Positions 26,345 through 35,454 of a stretch of 64,000 nucleotides of DNA are shown one piece after another (within the stretch, counting starts at the first letter, position 1; every line of letters starts with the position of its first letter). The position numbers were made by a program, and so were the translations under genes. Origin of the DNA: Spirosoma lacussanchae (lineage in GTDB: Bacteria; Bacteroidota; Bacteroidia; Cytophagales; Spirosomataceae); NCBI RefSeq assembly GCF_005870035.1, contig NZ_SWJG01000013.1, forward strand, positions 33,323 to 97,322, read 5' to 3'. Below the pieces are notes generated by a model, which was given only the letters and a program-made list of their open reading frames with translations, was not told the origin of the DNA and did no database searches.

Positions 26345-28234
26345 ATGGCGACTGTAGCAGCTAACACGGCAACCGTGGCGCATGTAGCAGAACATGAGCA
26401 CCACGAGCCGCAAAGTTTTTGGCGCAAGTACGTTTTTTCAGAAGATCACAAGACAATCGCTAAGCAGTACCTGATTTCTGGTATTATCTGGTCTGTTATT
26501 GGTATTAGCTTATCGGTTATGTTCCGTCTTCAGTTAGGCTTCCCTGACATGAAGCTGGAGTTTCTGCGGCCGATTCTGGGTAACTGGATTAATGAAAGCG
26601 GTAAGCTTGATCCCGACTTTTACCTGGCTCTGGTGACGATGCACGGTACCATCATGGTATTCTTTGTATTGACTGCCGGTTTGAGCGGTACGTTCTCTAA
26701 CTTCCTGATCCCTCTACAGGTCGGAGCACGTGACATGGCATCAGGATTCCTGAATATGTTATCGTACTGGTTCTTCTTCCTGGCCAGCGCGGTTATGCTC
26801 GTGTCGCTTTTCATTGAAACAGGTCCTGCTGCTGGTGGTTGGGTGGTTTATCCGCCTTTGAGTGCTCTGCCACAGGCGCACCCCGGCTCACAGCTGGGTA
26901 TGACGCTCTGGCTGGTCAGTATGGCTCTGTTTATTGTATCGCAGTTGCTGGGTGGTATTAACTACATCACCACGGTAATCAACCTGCGCACACGGGGTAT
27001 GTCATTCAGCAAACTGCCGCTGACGATCTGGGCTTTTTTCCTGACAGCGGTTCTGGGTCTTATTTCATTTCCAGTGCTGTTATCGGCTGCTCTGTTACTG
27101 ATTTTTGACCGGAGCTTTGGAACAAGCTTCTACTTGTCTGAAATTTACATTGGCCAGACCGGTGAGGCATTGCCAAACGTCGGTGGTAGCCCGATTCTGT
27201 TCCAGCACCTGTTCTGGTTCCTGGGTCACCCTGAGGTATACATTGTACTGCTACCGGCGCTTGGTATGACGTCGGAGATTATTGCCACGAACGCCCGTAA
27301 GCCGATCTTTGGTTACCGTGCCATGATTGCCTCCATGATGGGTATCGCCTTCCTGGCATTTATCGTATGGGCGCACCATATGTTCGTAACGGGGATGAAC
27401 CCATTCCTGGGCTCGATCTTTATGTTCCTGACGCTGATCATCGCTGTACCATCGGCGGTAAAAGCGTTTAACTACATAACAACGCTGTGGCGTGGTAATA
27501 TCCGGTTCACCCCGGCCATGCTGTTCTCGATCGGTCTGGTATCGTTCTTTATATCAGGTGGTCTGACAGGACTGATTCTGGGTAACTCAGCGCTGGACAT
27601 TCAGTTGCACGATACCTACTTCGTGGTAGCTCACTTCCACTTGGTGATGGGTGCCGCTTCGGCATTCGGTCTGCTGGCGGGTGTGTACCACTGGTTCCCG
27701 AAGATGTTTGGTCGTATGATGGATGAGAAGCTGGGTTATATCCACTTTTGGCTGACGTTCATTGGTATCTACCTGGTGTTCTTCCCGATGCACTACATCG
27801 GTATTGCCGGGTTCCCACGCCGTTACTACGCTTTCACGAGCTATGATTTCACGAAGAATATCTTCACAGATATGAATAGCTTCATCAGTCTGGCGGCTAT
27901 TTTCACCTTCACAGCTCAGTGGGTATTCATCTGGAACTTTGTGTATAGCCTGTTCAAAGGCAAAAAAGCACCCCAGAACCCGTGGAAGTCGAACACGCTC
28001 GAATGGACTACGCCGATCAATCCTGGACACGGCAACTGGCCCGGTGAGATCCCAGCTGTTTACCGCTGGCCATATGATTACAGCAAGCCTGGCGCGAAGG
28101 ACGACTTCATTCCTCAAAACGTGCCGTATTCGCAAACTCCAGAATCAAATCTTCCGCATGAGAATGAGTTGATTGGTTTGGAGAAAGAGATTGAGGCACA
28201 AAACCTGAATGACCAGTTCAAGCAACCTCACTAA
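26345..28234 (+). CDS. coxA: Cytochrome c oxidase subunit I
   Basis: A 629-residue heme-copper oxidase catalytic subunit with twelve or more spans. The binuclear centre is intact: HPEVY (CuB His cross-linked to Tyr), WAHHMF (two further CuB His) and DTYFVVAHFHLVMG (the heme a3 and heme a His). The early low-spin heme His is in TMHGTIMVFF. The soluble tail (from about 545) carries proline-rich text. Together with coxB it reduces oxygen to water and pumps protons. Its last 26 bases overlap the heme A synthase gene. Confidence 0.97.
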   Translation: MATVAANTATVAHVAEHEHHEPQSFWRKYVFSEDHKTIAKQYLISGIIWSVIGISLSVMFRLQLGFPDMKLEFLRPILGNWINESGKLDPDFYLALVTMHGTIMVFFVLTAGLSGTFSNFLIPLQVGARDMASGFLNMLSYWFFFLASAVMLVSLFIETGPAAGGWVVYPPLSALPQAHPGSQLGMTLWLVSMALFIVSQLLGGINYITTVINLRTRGMSFSKLPLTIWAFFLTAVLGLISFPVLLSAALLLIFDRSFGTSFYLSEIYIGQTGEALPNVGGSPILFQHLFWFLGHPEVYIVLLPALGMTSEIIATNARKPIFGYRAMIASMMGIAFLAFIVWAHHMFVTGMNPFLGSIFMFLTLIIAVPSAVKAFNYITTLWRGNIRFTPAMLFSIGLVSFFISGGLTGLILGNSALDIQLHDTYFVVAHFHLVMGAASAFGLLAGVYHWFPKMFGRMMDEKLGYIHFWLTFIGIYLVFFPMHYIGIAGFPRRYYAFTSYDFTKNIFTDMNSFISLAAIFTFTAQWVFIWNFVYSLFKGKKAPQNPWKSNTLEWTTPINPGHGNWPGEIPAVYRWPYDYSKPGAKDDFIPQNVPYSQTPESNLPHENELIGLEKEIEAQNLNDQFKQPH

Positions 28235-29228
28235 TAATCGTGAGCGGCAGTTCCGGAGCCTGGCTCTTCTGACAGTCATCATCGTATACCTGCTGGTATT
28301 AGCGGGTGGGATTGTCAGAGGGACCGGCTCCGGAATGGGCTGCCCTGACTGGCCGAAGTGCTTTGGCCAATGGATTCCCCCTACAGACGCTTCTCAACTC
28401 CCCTCAAACTATCAACAGCTATACGGCGCTAAGCTAAAGGGAGAGGTTGAGTTCAACGCCGTCAAGACCTGGATCGAATACGTAAACCGTTTACTGGGTG
28501 TACTCTCCGGTCTGTTTGTTTTTGCCACGCTGGTGGCCTCTTTCCCCTACTTACGAAAAGACAAGCCCGTTTTCTGGGGTAGTTTAGCTGCTTTTGTACT
28601 CATTGGCCTCAATGGATGGCTGGGTTCCCGCGTTGTAGCCACTGAGTTAGCACACTACATGATTACGTTGCATCTGTTTTTGGCAGTGCTTGTTGTTTTT
28701 GCCTTGTTGTTTGTGTACGTGCGTGCTAGTGCTGCTAATTGGCAGATCCCGTTTCAAAGCATTGGTAGAAAATCACTGAATGGGTTAGTGGTCCTGACAA
28801 TTATCTTGTCACTAGGTCAGGTGCTTTTAGGAACTCAGGTGCGTGAAGCACTGGATGAAGTCGTAAAGCAGCTTGGCTATAGTCAGCGAGCCGAATGGAT
28901 CGACAACCTTGACTGGCGATTTTATGTACACCGGTCTTTCTCGCTCATCGTTTTTGGACTACACGTTGCTGTGATTAGAAAGGTGAGGTCCATCAGTAAA
29001 GGAGGGGTTTTGTCCTCGTTGTCCATATTATTGATCCTTACCGTACTGGCCGAAATAGGTACCGGCGCTATCATGGGGTACTTTGAAGTGCCCGCGTCAG
29101 CTCAACCCGTTCATCTGTTTCTGGCAATTATCATGATTGGGGTGCAGTTTATGATTTGGCTGCTTATAAACCCCGCTTTAAGTTCATCGAAACTGGCTAT
29201 TCGTAGGCTCAGTTTACAGACTACTTAA
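28209..29228 (+). CDS. ctaA: Heme A synthase (COX15/CtaA family)
   Basis: A 339-residue membrane protein that oxidises the methyl group of heme O to make heme A. About eight spans form two four-helix halves; the conserved His pairs are in ELAHYMITLHLFLAV, in YVHRSFSLIVFGLHV and in SAQPVHLFLAI, and GTGSGMGCPDWPKCFG is the typical loop with Cys pair. Start ATG 28209 overlaps the end of coxA by 26 bases, suggesting translational coupling. Confidence 0.95.
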   Translation: MTSSSNLTNNRERQFRSLALLTVIIVYLLVLAGGIVRGTGSGMGCPDWPKCFGQWIPPTDASQLPSNYQQLYGAKLKGEVEFNAVKTWIEYVNRLLGVLSGLFVFATLVASFPYLRKDKPVFWGSLAAFVLIGLNGWLGSRVVATELAHYMITLHLFLAVLVVFALLFVYVRASAANWQIPFQSIGRKSLNGLVVLTIILSLGQVLLGTQVREALDEVVKQLGYSQRAEWIDNLDWRFYVHRSFSLIVFGLHVAVIRKVRSISKGGVLSSLSILLILTVLAEIGTGAIMGYFEVPASAQPVHLFLAIIMIGVQFMIWLLINPALSSSKLAIRRLSLQTT

Positions 29229-29229
29229 C

Positions 29230-30108
29230 ATGGAAAAAGTGATTGCTCTTCGTCTCATCAACGAGAAAGCGAAAGCCTATATAGAGTTGTTAAAATTGAA
29301 GCTGACACTAGCTGTTGTATTCTCAGGTGTGTTCGGATATTGTTTGGCAGCTGATGTAATTGTATGGTGGAAAGTGGCGGTGTTGGTAATTGCTTCTATT
29401 GCCATCACGGGGGCCGCTAACATCATCAACCAGATTATAGAGAAAGATTCGGACAAGCTTATGAAGCGTACGGCTGGTCGCCCGTTGCCAACCGGTCGAT
29501 TGTCAGTGAACGAAGCCGCTGGATTCGCATTCATCCTTTTTTCGGCTGCCTGCCTGCTGTACGTTGAAGTATTTAATCTGCGGGCGGCTGCCCTGGCGGT
29601 TCTGTCTTTGCTGCTGTATGGGTTTGTGTACACACCCCTTAAACGGAAAGGCCAGATTGCCGTATACATTGGCGCTTTGCCCGGCGCTTTTCCTCCCATG
29701 ATTGGCTGGGTAGCCGCTACCAATCATTTCGGCTGGGCGCCCGGAATTCTATTTGCTATACAGTTCTTCTGGCAGTTTCCGCATTTCTGGGCCATTGGCT
29801 GGCTGGCCTTCGACGAATACAAGAAAGCCGGCATTCAAATGATGCCCGGTAAAGCTAAAGATGAAAATACAGCCTTCCGGATCATGATCTATACGCTGTT
29901 CCTGATTCCGGTTGGCTGGCTGCCATATGCCCTGGGAATGACCGGAATTAATTCAGCCTTTATAGCCATGATCGGCGGAATCTTGTTTCTGGCACAAACG
30001 TTTCATTTAATGAGGACCTGCACCGATAAAGCAGCGTTACAGATGATGTTTGGATCATTACTGTACCTGCCCATTGTGCAGATTGTTTATCTGTTAGACA
30101 AACTATAA
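29230..30108 (+). CDS. ctaB: Protoheme IX farnesyltransferase (heme O synthase)
   Basis: A 292-residue UbiA-type prenyltransferase with about nine spans. The two Asp-rich motifs are NQIIEKDSDKLMKRTAGRPLP and, further on, DEYKKAGIQMMP. It adds farnesyl to heme B to give heme O, the substrate of the heme A synthase encoded just upstream; the genes are one base apart. The track of genes places synthesis of the cofactor next to the oxidase that needs it. Confidence 0.95.
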   Translation: MEKVIALRLINEKAKAYIELLKLKLTLAVVFSGVFGYCLAADVIVWWKVAVLVIASIAITGAANIINQIIEKDSDKLMKRTAGRPLPTGRLSVNEAAGFAFILFSAACLLYVEVFNLRAAALAVLSLLLYGFVYTPLKRKGQIAVYIGALPGAFPPMIGWVAATNHFGWAPGILFAIQFFWQFPHFWAIGWLAFDEYKKAGIQMMPGKAKDENTAFRIMIYTLFLIPVGWLPYALGMTGINSAFIAMIGGILFLAQTFHLMRTCTDKAALQMMFGSLLYLPIVQIVYLLDKL

Positions 30109-30114
30109 GGCCCC

Positions 30115-30705
30115 ATGAGTGAGATCGTAAAGGATATAGCGGTTCTGGAAGAGCCCGAAGAAACCCTCTCGATGAATCCCCGGAAGTTCATTCTGTGGTT
30201 ATTCATCGTAAGTATTATTATGTTGTTTGCGGCTATGACAAGTGCTTACCTGGTACGCAGAGCTGAGGGTAACTGGCTGGAGTATACGATTCCGCCTATA
30301 TTTTCGTATAGCTCGGTAGTATTGGTGTTAAGCAGTCTGACTATGCATTGGGCCTACGTGTCTGCAAAAAAAGATAACTTCAACAGCCTGAGGACAGCGA
30401 TAACTATTACTTTTGCACTTGGAATGGCTTTTCTGTACATGCAGTTCCAGGGCTGGGTCGAGCTAGTTGAACAAAAGGTGTTTTTTGTTGGTAATCCGGC
30501 CGGTTCGTTCATGTATATATTTACGGGGCTTCACGGTTTCCACCTCATCTCTGGCCTGATTGTGCTGGTGTTTGCGCTGGTAGCCGCTTTTCGGCTTCGT
30601 ATTCATGCAAAAAGCTTAAACCAGATCGAAATTGCCGCCACGTACTGGCATTTTTTAGACATTCTGTGGCTGTACTTGTTTTTCTTTTTAGTCTATTTTC
30701 ATTGA
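30115..30705 (+). CDS. Cytochrome c oxidase subunit III (first copy)
   Basis: A 196-residue protein with five membrane spans, matching heme-copper oxidase subunit III, seen in LFAAMTSAYLVRRAEGNWLEY, LHGFHLISGLIVLVF and AATYWHFLDILWLYLFFFLVYFH. It begins six bases after ctaB. A second, longer subunit III gene follows directly. Two adjacent copies are common in Bacteroidota oxidase operons and may both belong to one complex. Confidence 0.9.
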   Translation: MSEIVKDIAVLEEPEETLSMNPRKFILWLFIVSIIMLFAAMTSAYLVRRAEGNWLEYTIPPIFSYSSVVLVLSSLTMHWAYVSAKKDNFNSLRTAITITFALGMAFLYMQFQGWVELVEQKVFFVGNPAGSFMYIFTGLHGFHLISGLIVLVFALVAAFRLRIHAKSLNQIEIAATYWHFLDILWLYLFFFLVYFH

Positions 30706-30719
30706 TAATCTCTTAAACG

Positions 30720-31517
30720 ATGGCGGCTACTGCGACGACAAATACCGTAGCAACTGACTCAGCACAAACGTTCGACAAAAAAGCCTGGATGGGTGGTGTC
30801 GAGCCGATGAATGCCAGTTATGGCAAGTTGATGATGTGGTTTTTCCTGATTTCAGATACGTTCACGTTCTCAGCCCTGCTGGTAACCTACGGTCTGATTC
30901 GTTACAGTTACCCAGCCTGGGACCCAGCCATCTACGGCGAAGTATTCAAGTTCTCGAACTTATATTGGCCAACACCCGAGAAGGTATACAATGCAGTGCC
31001 GTTCCTGCATGGGATTGATGCGCCACTGATTTTCGTGGGTATCATGACTTTTATCCTGATCTTCAGCAGCGTGACCATGGTATTGGCCGTTGAGGCTGGT
31101 CACCGGATGGACCGTAAGGATGTGGAGAAATACATGCTCTGGACAATTCTGGGTGGTATTACCTTCCTCGGAAGTCAGGCATGGGAATGGTCTCACTTTA
31201 TCCATGGCACCGAGACCGGTACTATAATCAGTGAACTGGTAAATGGACAAACCGTACAACGGACAATCTTCGGGGCTAACCTGACCGAGAACCAGTATGG
31301 TCCTCCGGCTTTTGCCGATCTGTTCTTCTTCATTACGGGTTTCCACGGGACACACGTATTGAGTGGCGTTGTGCTGAATATCCTGATTTTTTACCGGGCG
31401 GCCACGGGCTTATACGATCGTCGCGGCCACTACGAAATGGTTGAAAAGGTAGGTCTGTACTGGCACTTTGTCGACCTGGTTTGGGTATTTGTCTTTACGT
31501 TCTTCTATCTGGTGTAA
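30720..31517 (+). CDS. Cytochrome c oxidase subunit III (second copy)
   Basis: A 265-residue subunit III with seven hydrophobic segments. Typical stretches are GKLMMWFFLISDTFTFSALLVTYGLIRY, FFFITGFHGTHVLSGVVLN and GLYWHFVDLVWVFVFTFFYL. The region about residues 145-195 is a hydrophilic insert with EWSHFIHGTETG. It lies 14 bp after the first copy; the low similarity outside the core suggests an old duplication and not a recent one. Confidence 0.93.
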   Translation: MAATATTNTVATDSAQTFDKKAWMGGVEPMNASYGKLMMWFFLISDTFTFSALLVTYGLIRYSYPAWDPAIYGEVFKFSNLYWPTPEKVYNAVPFLHGIDAPLIFVGIMTFILIFSSVTMVLAVEAGHRMDRKDVEKYMLWTILGGITFLGSQAWEWSHFIHGTETGTIISELVNGQTVQRTIFGANLTENQYGPPAFADLFFFITGFHGTHVLSGVVLNILIFYRAATGLYDRRGHYEMVEKVGLYWHFVDLVWVFVFTFFYLV

Positions 31518-31531
31518 GCACCACTACAGCA

Positions 31532-31867
31532 ATGACTGAAAATACACACTATCACGACGACCACGGTCACGGCGGTACCGAGATTCAACCGGCCAACACG
31601 GGGGTTATCTGGCGCACATTCTGGATTCTGGCAGCTATTACGGCTGTTGAATTTACACTGGCCTTTCTGATGCATGCTGGCGGGTTCCGTACTTCGCTTT
31701 TCATCATCATGACGCTGGTCAAAGCGTTCTATATTGTAGGTGAATTTATGCACCTTCGCCATGAAGTCAAAAGCCTGATCTGGGCTATTGTTGTTCCAAT
31801 AATCTTTATCGTCTGGTTATTGGCAGCCTTACTCACAGAAGGCGGGTCCATTTTTGAACTCAGGTAA
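31532..31867 (+). CDS. Cytochrome c oxidase subunit IV-like membrane protein
   Basis: I use ATG 31532 (111 residues) since the longer frame from TTG 31481 would overlap the previous gene. The N-terminus is His- and Gly-rich (HYHDDHGHGG), followed by three spans (about 29-46, 50-67 and 76-97) in the pattern of the bacterial subunit IV family (FIIMTLVKAFYIVGEFMHLRHEVKSL). It is probably a small structural subunit of the oxidase. It begins 14 bp after the second subunit III gene. Confidence 0.88.
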   Translation: MTENTHYHDDHGHGGTEIQPANTGVIWRTFWILAAITAVEFTLAFLMHAGGFRTSLFIIMTLVKAFYIVGEFMHLRHEVKSLIWAIVVPIIFIVWLLAALLTEGGSIFELR

Positions 31868-31870
31868 GTC

Positions 31871-32584
31871 ATGACGACTACACGAAAAGCCGGGATCCTG
31901 CTCGCTACGCTGCTGGTCCCGGCTTTGCTGTATCTATTTTTGCGGTTTGGCACCCAGAATCACTACGTTTTACCACGATATCTGCCGAAAATTGACTCGG
32001 CCCGGGGCGAACCCCTGATAGGTAAAGTTACTCAGCCAGATGGTAGCCAGGTAACCGATACCATATACAATCATATTCCGCCTTTCAAACTCATCGACCA
32101 GGATGGGAAAACGATCGATCAGTCGGTCGTGAAAGGGAAAATCTACGTTGCCAGTTTTTTCTTCACCCGCTGCGGAACAATATGTCCCAAGATCTCATCG
32201 CAGCTGACCCGGGTGCAGGATATATTTGTGAACCGCTCTGATCTGGTCTTCCTGTCTCATTCGGTCGATCCCGAACATGACCGGCCAGCCCAGCTGAAGG
32301 CCTACGCAGAGCGCTACAGAGCTATACCGGGCAAGTGGTATTTTCTGACAGGATCGAAGGCTGATATCTATGATCTGGCGCTGCACGGTTATTACCTACC
32401 AGTAGTCGACGCCGGGGTCAAAGAGGGCAAGCCGGACGAAACTTTTATTCACAGCGAAAAGTTGGTATTAGTAGATAAAGAGGGCATTGTCAGAGGGTTC
32501 TATGACGGAACAGATAAAGAAGATGTAGATCGGCTGGTACTCGAAATCCGGGTGCTACTAGACATCTACAGCAAAGACGCCTGA
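31871..32584 (+). CDS. SCO family protein (CuA-site assembly)
   Basis: A 237-residue thioredoxin-fold protein with an N-terminal membrane anchor (about 8-25). The copper ligands are visible: CGTIC (CxxxC) near residue 98-102 and a later His in HSEKLVLVDKEG. The motif SHSVDPEHDRPAQLKAYAERY is typical of SCO1/SenC. It delivers copper to, or reduces, the CuA site of subunit II. It begins three bases after the subunit IV gene. Confidence 0.93.
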   Translation: MTTTRKAGILLATLLVPALLYLFLRFGTQNHYVLPRYLPKIDSARGEPLIGKVTQPDGSQVTDTIYNHIPPFKLIDQDGKTIDQSVVKGKIYVASFFFTRCGTICPKISSQLTRVQDIFVNRSDLVFLSHSVDPEHDRPAQLKAYAERYRAIPGKWYFLTGSKADIYDLALHGYYLPVVDAGVKEGKPDETFIHSEKLVLVDKEGIVRGFYDGTDKEDVDRLVLEIRVLLDIYSKDA

Positions 32585-32640
32585 CGCTGACAGGAACGCT
32601 AATTAAGTGATGATTCCATCTGATTCCCCACTATACACAC

Positions 32641-33186
32641 ATGGAAACGCTACAACCGCCGGTGCAGGAGCAGAAGGCTAATCGGATCATCAATATATTG
32701 TCAATCGCCATTCCGGTGGCGGTGGCGGTGCTGCTGGGGATACGGCAGAAAGTAGATTTGGGAAGCTGGACAACCTACCTGCCCCATATCAACGCTGTCA
32801 TAAATTCAGCCACGTCGTTGCTCCTGATTATGGGGCTGTACTTCATCCGGCAGAAAAATATTGCCGCACACAGGCGGACAATGCTAACCGCTTTCACCCT
32901 TGGTTCGTTGTTTCTGGTGAGCTATGTGTTATATCATCTGACCAATGAGTCAACGCCCTTTGGCGGACAAGGCTGGATTAGGCCAGTATACTACTTTCTG
33001 CTGGTGTCACATATTGTCTTGTCGGTTGTAGTTGTCTGGTTCGTGTTAAGGGCTGTTTACTTTGCGGTTACCAACCAAATCAATAAGCATAAGCAAACGG
33101 TAAAGTGGGCGTACCCCATTTGGTTATACGTGAGCACAACGGGTGTGATCGTATACCTGCTGATCAAGCCGTATTATCTCCATTAA
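32641..33186 (+). CDS. DUF420 family membrane protein
   Basis: A 181-residue protein with five predicted spans. Family marks are INAVINSATSLLLIMGLYFIR, HRRTMLTAFTLGSLFLVSYVLYH and HIVLSVVVVWFVLR. DUF420 members are often encoded next to cytochrome oxidase genes and are related to CtaM, an assembly factor in Firmicutes. The His residues in the spans could bind heme or copper. It belongs to the same gene train, 56 bp after the SCO gene. Confidence 0.88.
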   Translation: METLQPPVQEQKANRIINILSIAIPVAVAVLLGIRQKVDLGSWTTYLPHINAVINSATSLLLIMGLYFIRQKNIAAHRRTMLTAFTLGSLFLVSYVLYHLTNESTPFGGQGWIRPVYYFLLVSHIVLSVVVVWFVLRAVYFAVTNQINKHKQTVKWAYPIWLYVSTTGVIVYLLIKPYYLH

Positions 33187-33199
33187 ATCACCGTAAGCC

Positions 33200-33475
33200 G
33201 TGAAAAACTGGAAAACCTGGTTTGTACTTGTTATTCTTCTGGCTGTAGGGTCTGACCTGATGGCCCAGTGTGCTATGTGTCGTGGAACGGTAGAAAGTAC
33301 CGTCAGTAATGGACGAAGCGTTGTGGCGTCAGAACTGAACGTCGGCATTTTGTATCTGTTGGTTGTTCCGTACCTACTGGTTGCCAGCATTGGTTATTTA
33401 TGGTATAGGAATAGTAGACTGGAGCATGGAAAACGTCTCGAAATTGCAGGCCGTGTCAGAAGGGCGTTGTCCTAG
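33200..33475 (+). CDS. Small exported protein with a CAMC motif, unknown function
   Basis: A 91-residue protein starting at GTG 33200. A signal peptide (about 1-22, ending DLMAQ) is followed at once by CAMCRGTVESTVSNGRS, then one membrane span (about 51-68) and a basic tail. The CxxC pair just after the cleavage site suggests a redox or metal-handling role on the periplasmic side. Its place among oxidase assembly genes fits copper delivery, but this is inference. It overlaps the next gene by 50 bases. Confidence 0.75.
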   Translation: MKNWKTWFVLVILLAVGSDLMAQCAMCRGTVESTVSNGRSVVASELNVGILYLLVVPYLLVASIGYLWYRNSRLEHGKRLEIAGRVRRALS

Positions 33476-33803
33476 ATGTAGGAGAGGGAAAATCTTCAGC
33501 AGGCCCTTCTATTCACTGCGCGGTTTCGACGATATGTATGAATTTTGTCCACACTGTGGGCTGAAGTATGAGGTAGAGCCGGGTTATTTTTACGGCGCTA
33601 TGTTCGTCAGTTACGCCATATCGGGTGGTGTGGCGCTGGTGCTGGGCTTTATCCTGTTTTATCTGGCAGGAGATCCCGGCGGTTGGGTATACGTGGCCGT
33701 TATTGCACCAGCCATGGTGCTGATTGCGCCTGTCAATTTTAGGTTTTCGCGGGTACTGTGGCTGCATTATGTAGCAGGGATTAAGTACCAGCCCGAATTG
33801 TAA
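33426..33803 (+). CDS. DUF983 family protein
   Basis: I start at ATG 33426 (125 residues). The N-terminus has two Cys pairs in a zinc-ribbon-like arrangement (CPRCRRGKIF and CPHCGLKYEVEPGYFYGAMFVSY), followed by two membrane spans, which is the DUF983 pattern. DUF983 genes are often next to cytochrome oxidase genes. It is the last gene of the respiratory train, followed by a strong terminator. Confidence 0.9.
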   Translation: MENVSKLQAVSEGRCPRCRRGKIFSRPFYSLRGFDDMYEFCPHCGLKYEVEPGYFYGAMFVSYAISGGVALVLGFILFYLAGDPGGWVYVAVIAPAMVLIAPVNFRFSRVLWLHYVAGIKYQPEL

Positions 33804-33826
33804 GTCATTTTTGCCGGGGAACAGTA

Positions 33827-33878
33827 AGCCCGAAATCCATTTTGAAAACAAAATGGGTTTCGGGCTTTATTTTTTTTG
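33827..33878 (+). terminator. Terminator of the ACIII-oxidase gene train
   Basis: Near-perfect 18-base arms (33827-33844 and 33849-33866) around a 4-base loop are followed by a long T-rich run (ttTATTTTTTTT). Confidence 0.93.
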
Positions 33879-33935
33879 AGGTTCATGCAACCCAAGTGTG
33901 TCTATTATGCATCTTGCCAATGAACCTGAACACGT

Positions 33936-34553
33936 ATGCTACGACTTATACCGTTTTTCTCGACTGAAACGCAACTGATTGCGGCCCTAAGACGGGCCGA
34001 AGGTCGGGCGCATAAGGTTGTTTATGAACGGTATGCGGGCAAAATGCTGGCGGTATGCACGCGCTACTGCGCCAACCGGGCCGATGCCGAAGAGGTTATG
34101 ATCGATGGGTTCATGCGTGTGTTCGAAAAAATTGATCAGTTCCGGGAAGATGGCAGCTTTGAAGGCTGGATCCGACGCATCATGGTCACCGAATCACTGA
34201 TGTTCCTGCGAAAATCGAAGCAATGGCGGCAGGAACTCCCACTCGACGATGTAACAGTCGAGCCGGATTATGAATGGGCCGATGCGTCGCTGAATGAAAC
34301 AGATTTATTGCGGATGATCGCTCAGTTGCCCGATGGCTACCGAACGGTCTTCAACCTGTATGCTATTGAAGGCTATTCTCATGCCGAAATAGCCGATACG
34401 CTCGGCATTTCGGAGGGTACTTCAAAATCACAGTTGAGCCGGGCCCGGATGATGTTACAGACGCTCGTTAAAAAAGCGGAAATGGGTGCATCGGAGCAGG
34501 CACAAACCAGGAAAGACACTTATGAAAAAACACAACGAACACTTGGCCGATAA
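33936..34553 (+). CDS. RNA polymerase ECF-type sigma factor
   Basis: A 205-residue sigma factor with region 2 (VVYERYAGKMLAVCTRYCANRADAEEVMIDGFMRVFEKI, where the DAEE stretch is the core-binding part) and region 4 (LPDGYRTVFNLYAIEGYSHAEIADTLGISEGTSKSQLSRARM). It differs from the FecR-linked sigma at 8193, being of the group that Bacteroidota pair with a DUF-type anti-sigma. It overlaps the next gene by 32 bases. Targets are unknown, but the outer-membrane-protein gene downstream is likely part of the same unit. Confidence 0.94.
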   Translation: MLRLIPFFSTETQLIAALRRAEGRAHKVVYERYAGKMLAVCTRYCANRADAEEVMIDGFMRVFEKIDQFREDGSFEGWIRRIMVTESLMFLRKSKQWRQELPLDDVTVEPDYEWADASLNETDLLRMIAQLPDGYRTVFNLYAIEGYSHAEIADTLGISEGTSKSQLSRARMMLQTLVKKAEMGASEQAQTRKDTYEKTQRTLGR

Positions 34554-35454
34554 ATCACCGATCGACGACTTGTTTGCGCGTCGATTGCGGGATACAGCCC
34601 TGCCACCTGCTGAAGGCGGCTTTGAGCGGTTACAGGCCCGTATGAACGCTCAACACCAGAAAACACCGGTAGTGCCGATCTGGAGCAACCCGGCCCTACA
34701 GCGTTACATGGCGGTTGCGGCCTGTACGCTGCTGGTATGTTTATTCGGCTGGTTGTATTTGTCAGCGGACCAGCCCGGAACTAGCCAAACCAATGGGCAG
34801 GTTGCTGCGGCCAAAATCGCCAGGAAGAGCCAACCCGAAAGCAGCGCACCGGCTACCGTACCCGACAGTGGAATCGATCTGGCCAGAACCGAAACAACTA
34901 CACAGCCCGAAACCGGTCCGGCTACTGCCGATTCGGTTGAGCCGACAGCAAATAAAGTGGCGGGTAATAATGCCCTGCCCGACGCTGGCCAGGCCAGGCA
35001 ACTCCAACAACAGCCAGTGGCTATGCCGCAGGCTAAACAGCCAGTTGAAGCGATCAGCGAACCTATGGTGGCGCAGAACAAACCGGCTACTACCAGCGGG
35101 CCCGACCGGCTGGAAACGACTCCGGCTGAATCCCGGTTGGCCACTGCTCTCGAACCGACCGTAGGCCCGGTTAAACCGGCTGAGCGTGTGCTGACCGTGA
35201 CGATTGCCGAACCTGAGCGGCTGGTGGCGGCACGGCAGGTGGTGAAAAATTCGGCTGACGATATTCAACCGGAGGGGGAAGAAACCCCTTCAAAAGAAGC
35301 CAAAGGAGGTAATTTCTGGCAGCAGGTACGGCGCGTGAAGCAGGGCGAAATCTTCGCCAGACAAGATGCTGGCACCGAAGAGCGGAGCCTGCTCAGCCGG
35401 GCTTACAATGGCCTCAAGCACTCTATCGATAAAGACAAACCTACCAAACAATGA
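34522..35454 (+). CDS. Putative anti-sigma factor with one membrane span
   Basis: From ATG 34522 the protein has 310 residues. The N-terminal 55 residues are charged (SPIDDLFARRLRDTALPPAEGGFERLQARM), as in anti-sigma cytoplasmic domains. One membrane span follows (about 57-76), then a long low-complexity region rich in Pro, Ala, Thr and Gln (about 80-250), and a C-terminal stretch with FWQQVRRVKQGEIFARQD. The role is inferred from the overlap with the sigma gene and the topology. No FecR or zinc-binding HxxxCxxC motif is present. Confidence 0.7.
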   Translation: MKKHNEHLADKSPIDDLFARRLRDTALPPAEGGFERLQARMNAQHQKTPVVPIWSNPALQRYMAVAACTLLVCLFGWLYLSADQPGTSQTNGQVAAAKIARKSQPESSAPATVPDSGIDLARTETTTQPETGPATADSVEPTANKVAGNNALPDAGQARQLQQQPVAMPQAKQPVEAISEPMVAQNKPATTSGPDRLETTPAESRLATALEPTVGPVKPAERVLTVTIAEPERLVAARQVVKNSADDIQPEGEETPSKEAKGGNFWQQVRRVKQGEIFARQDAGTEERSLLSRAYNGLKHSIDKDKPTKQ

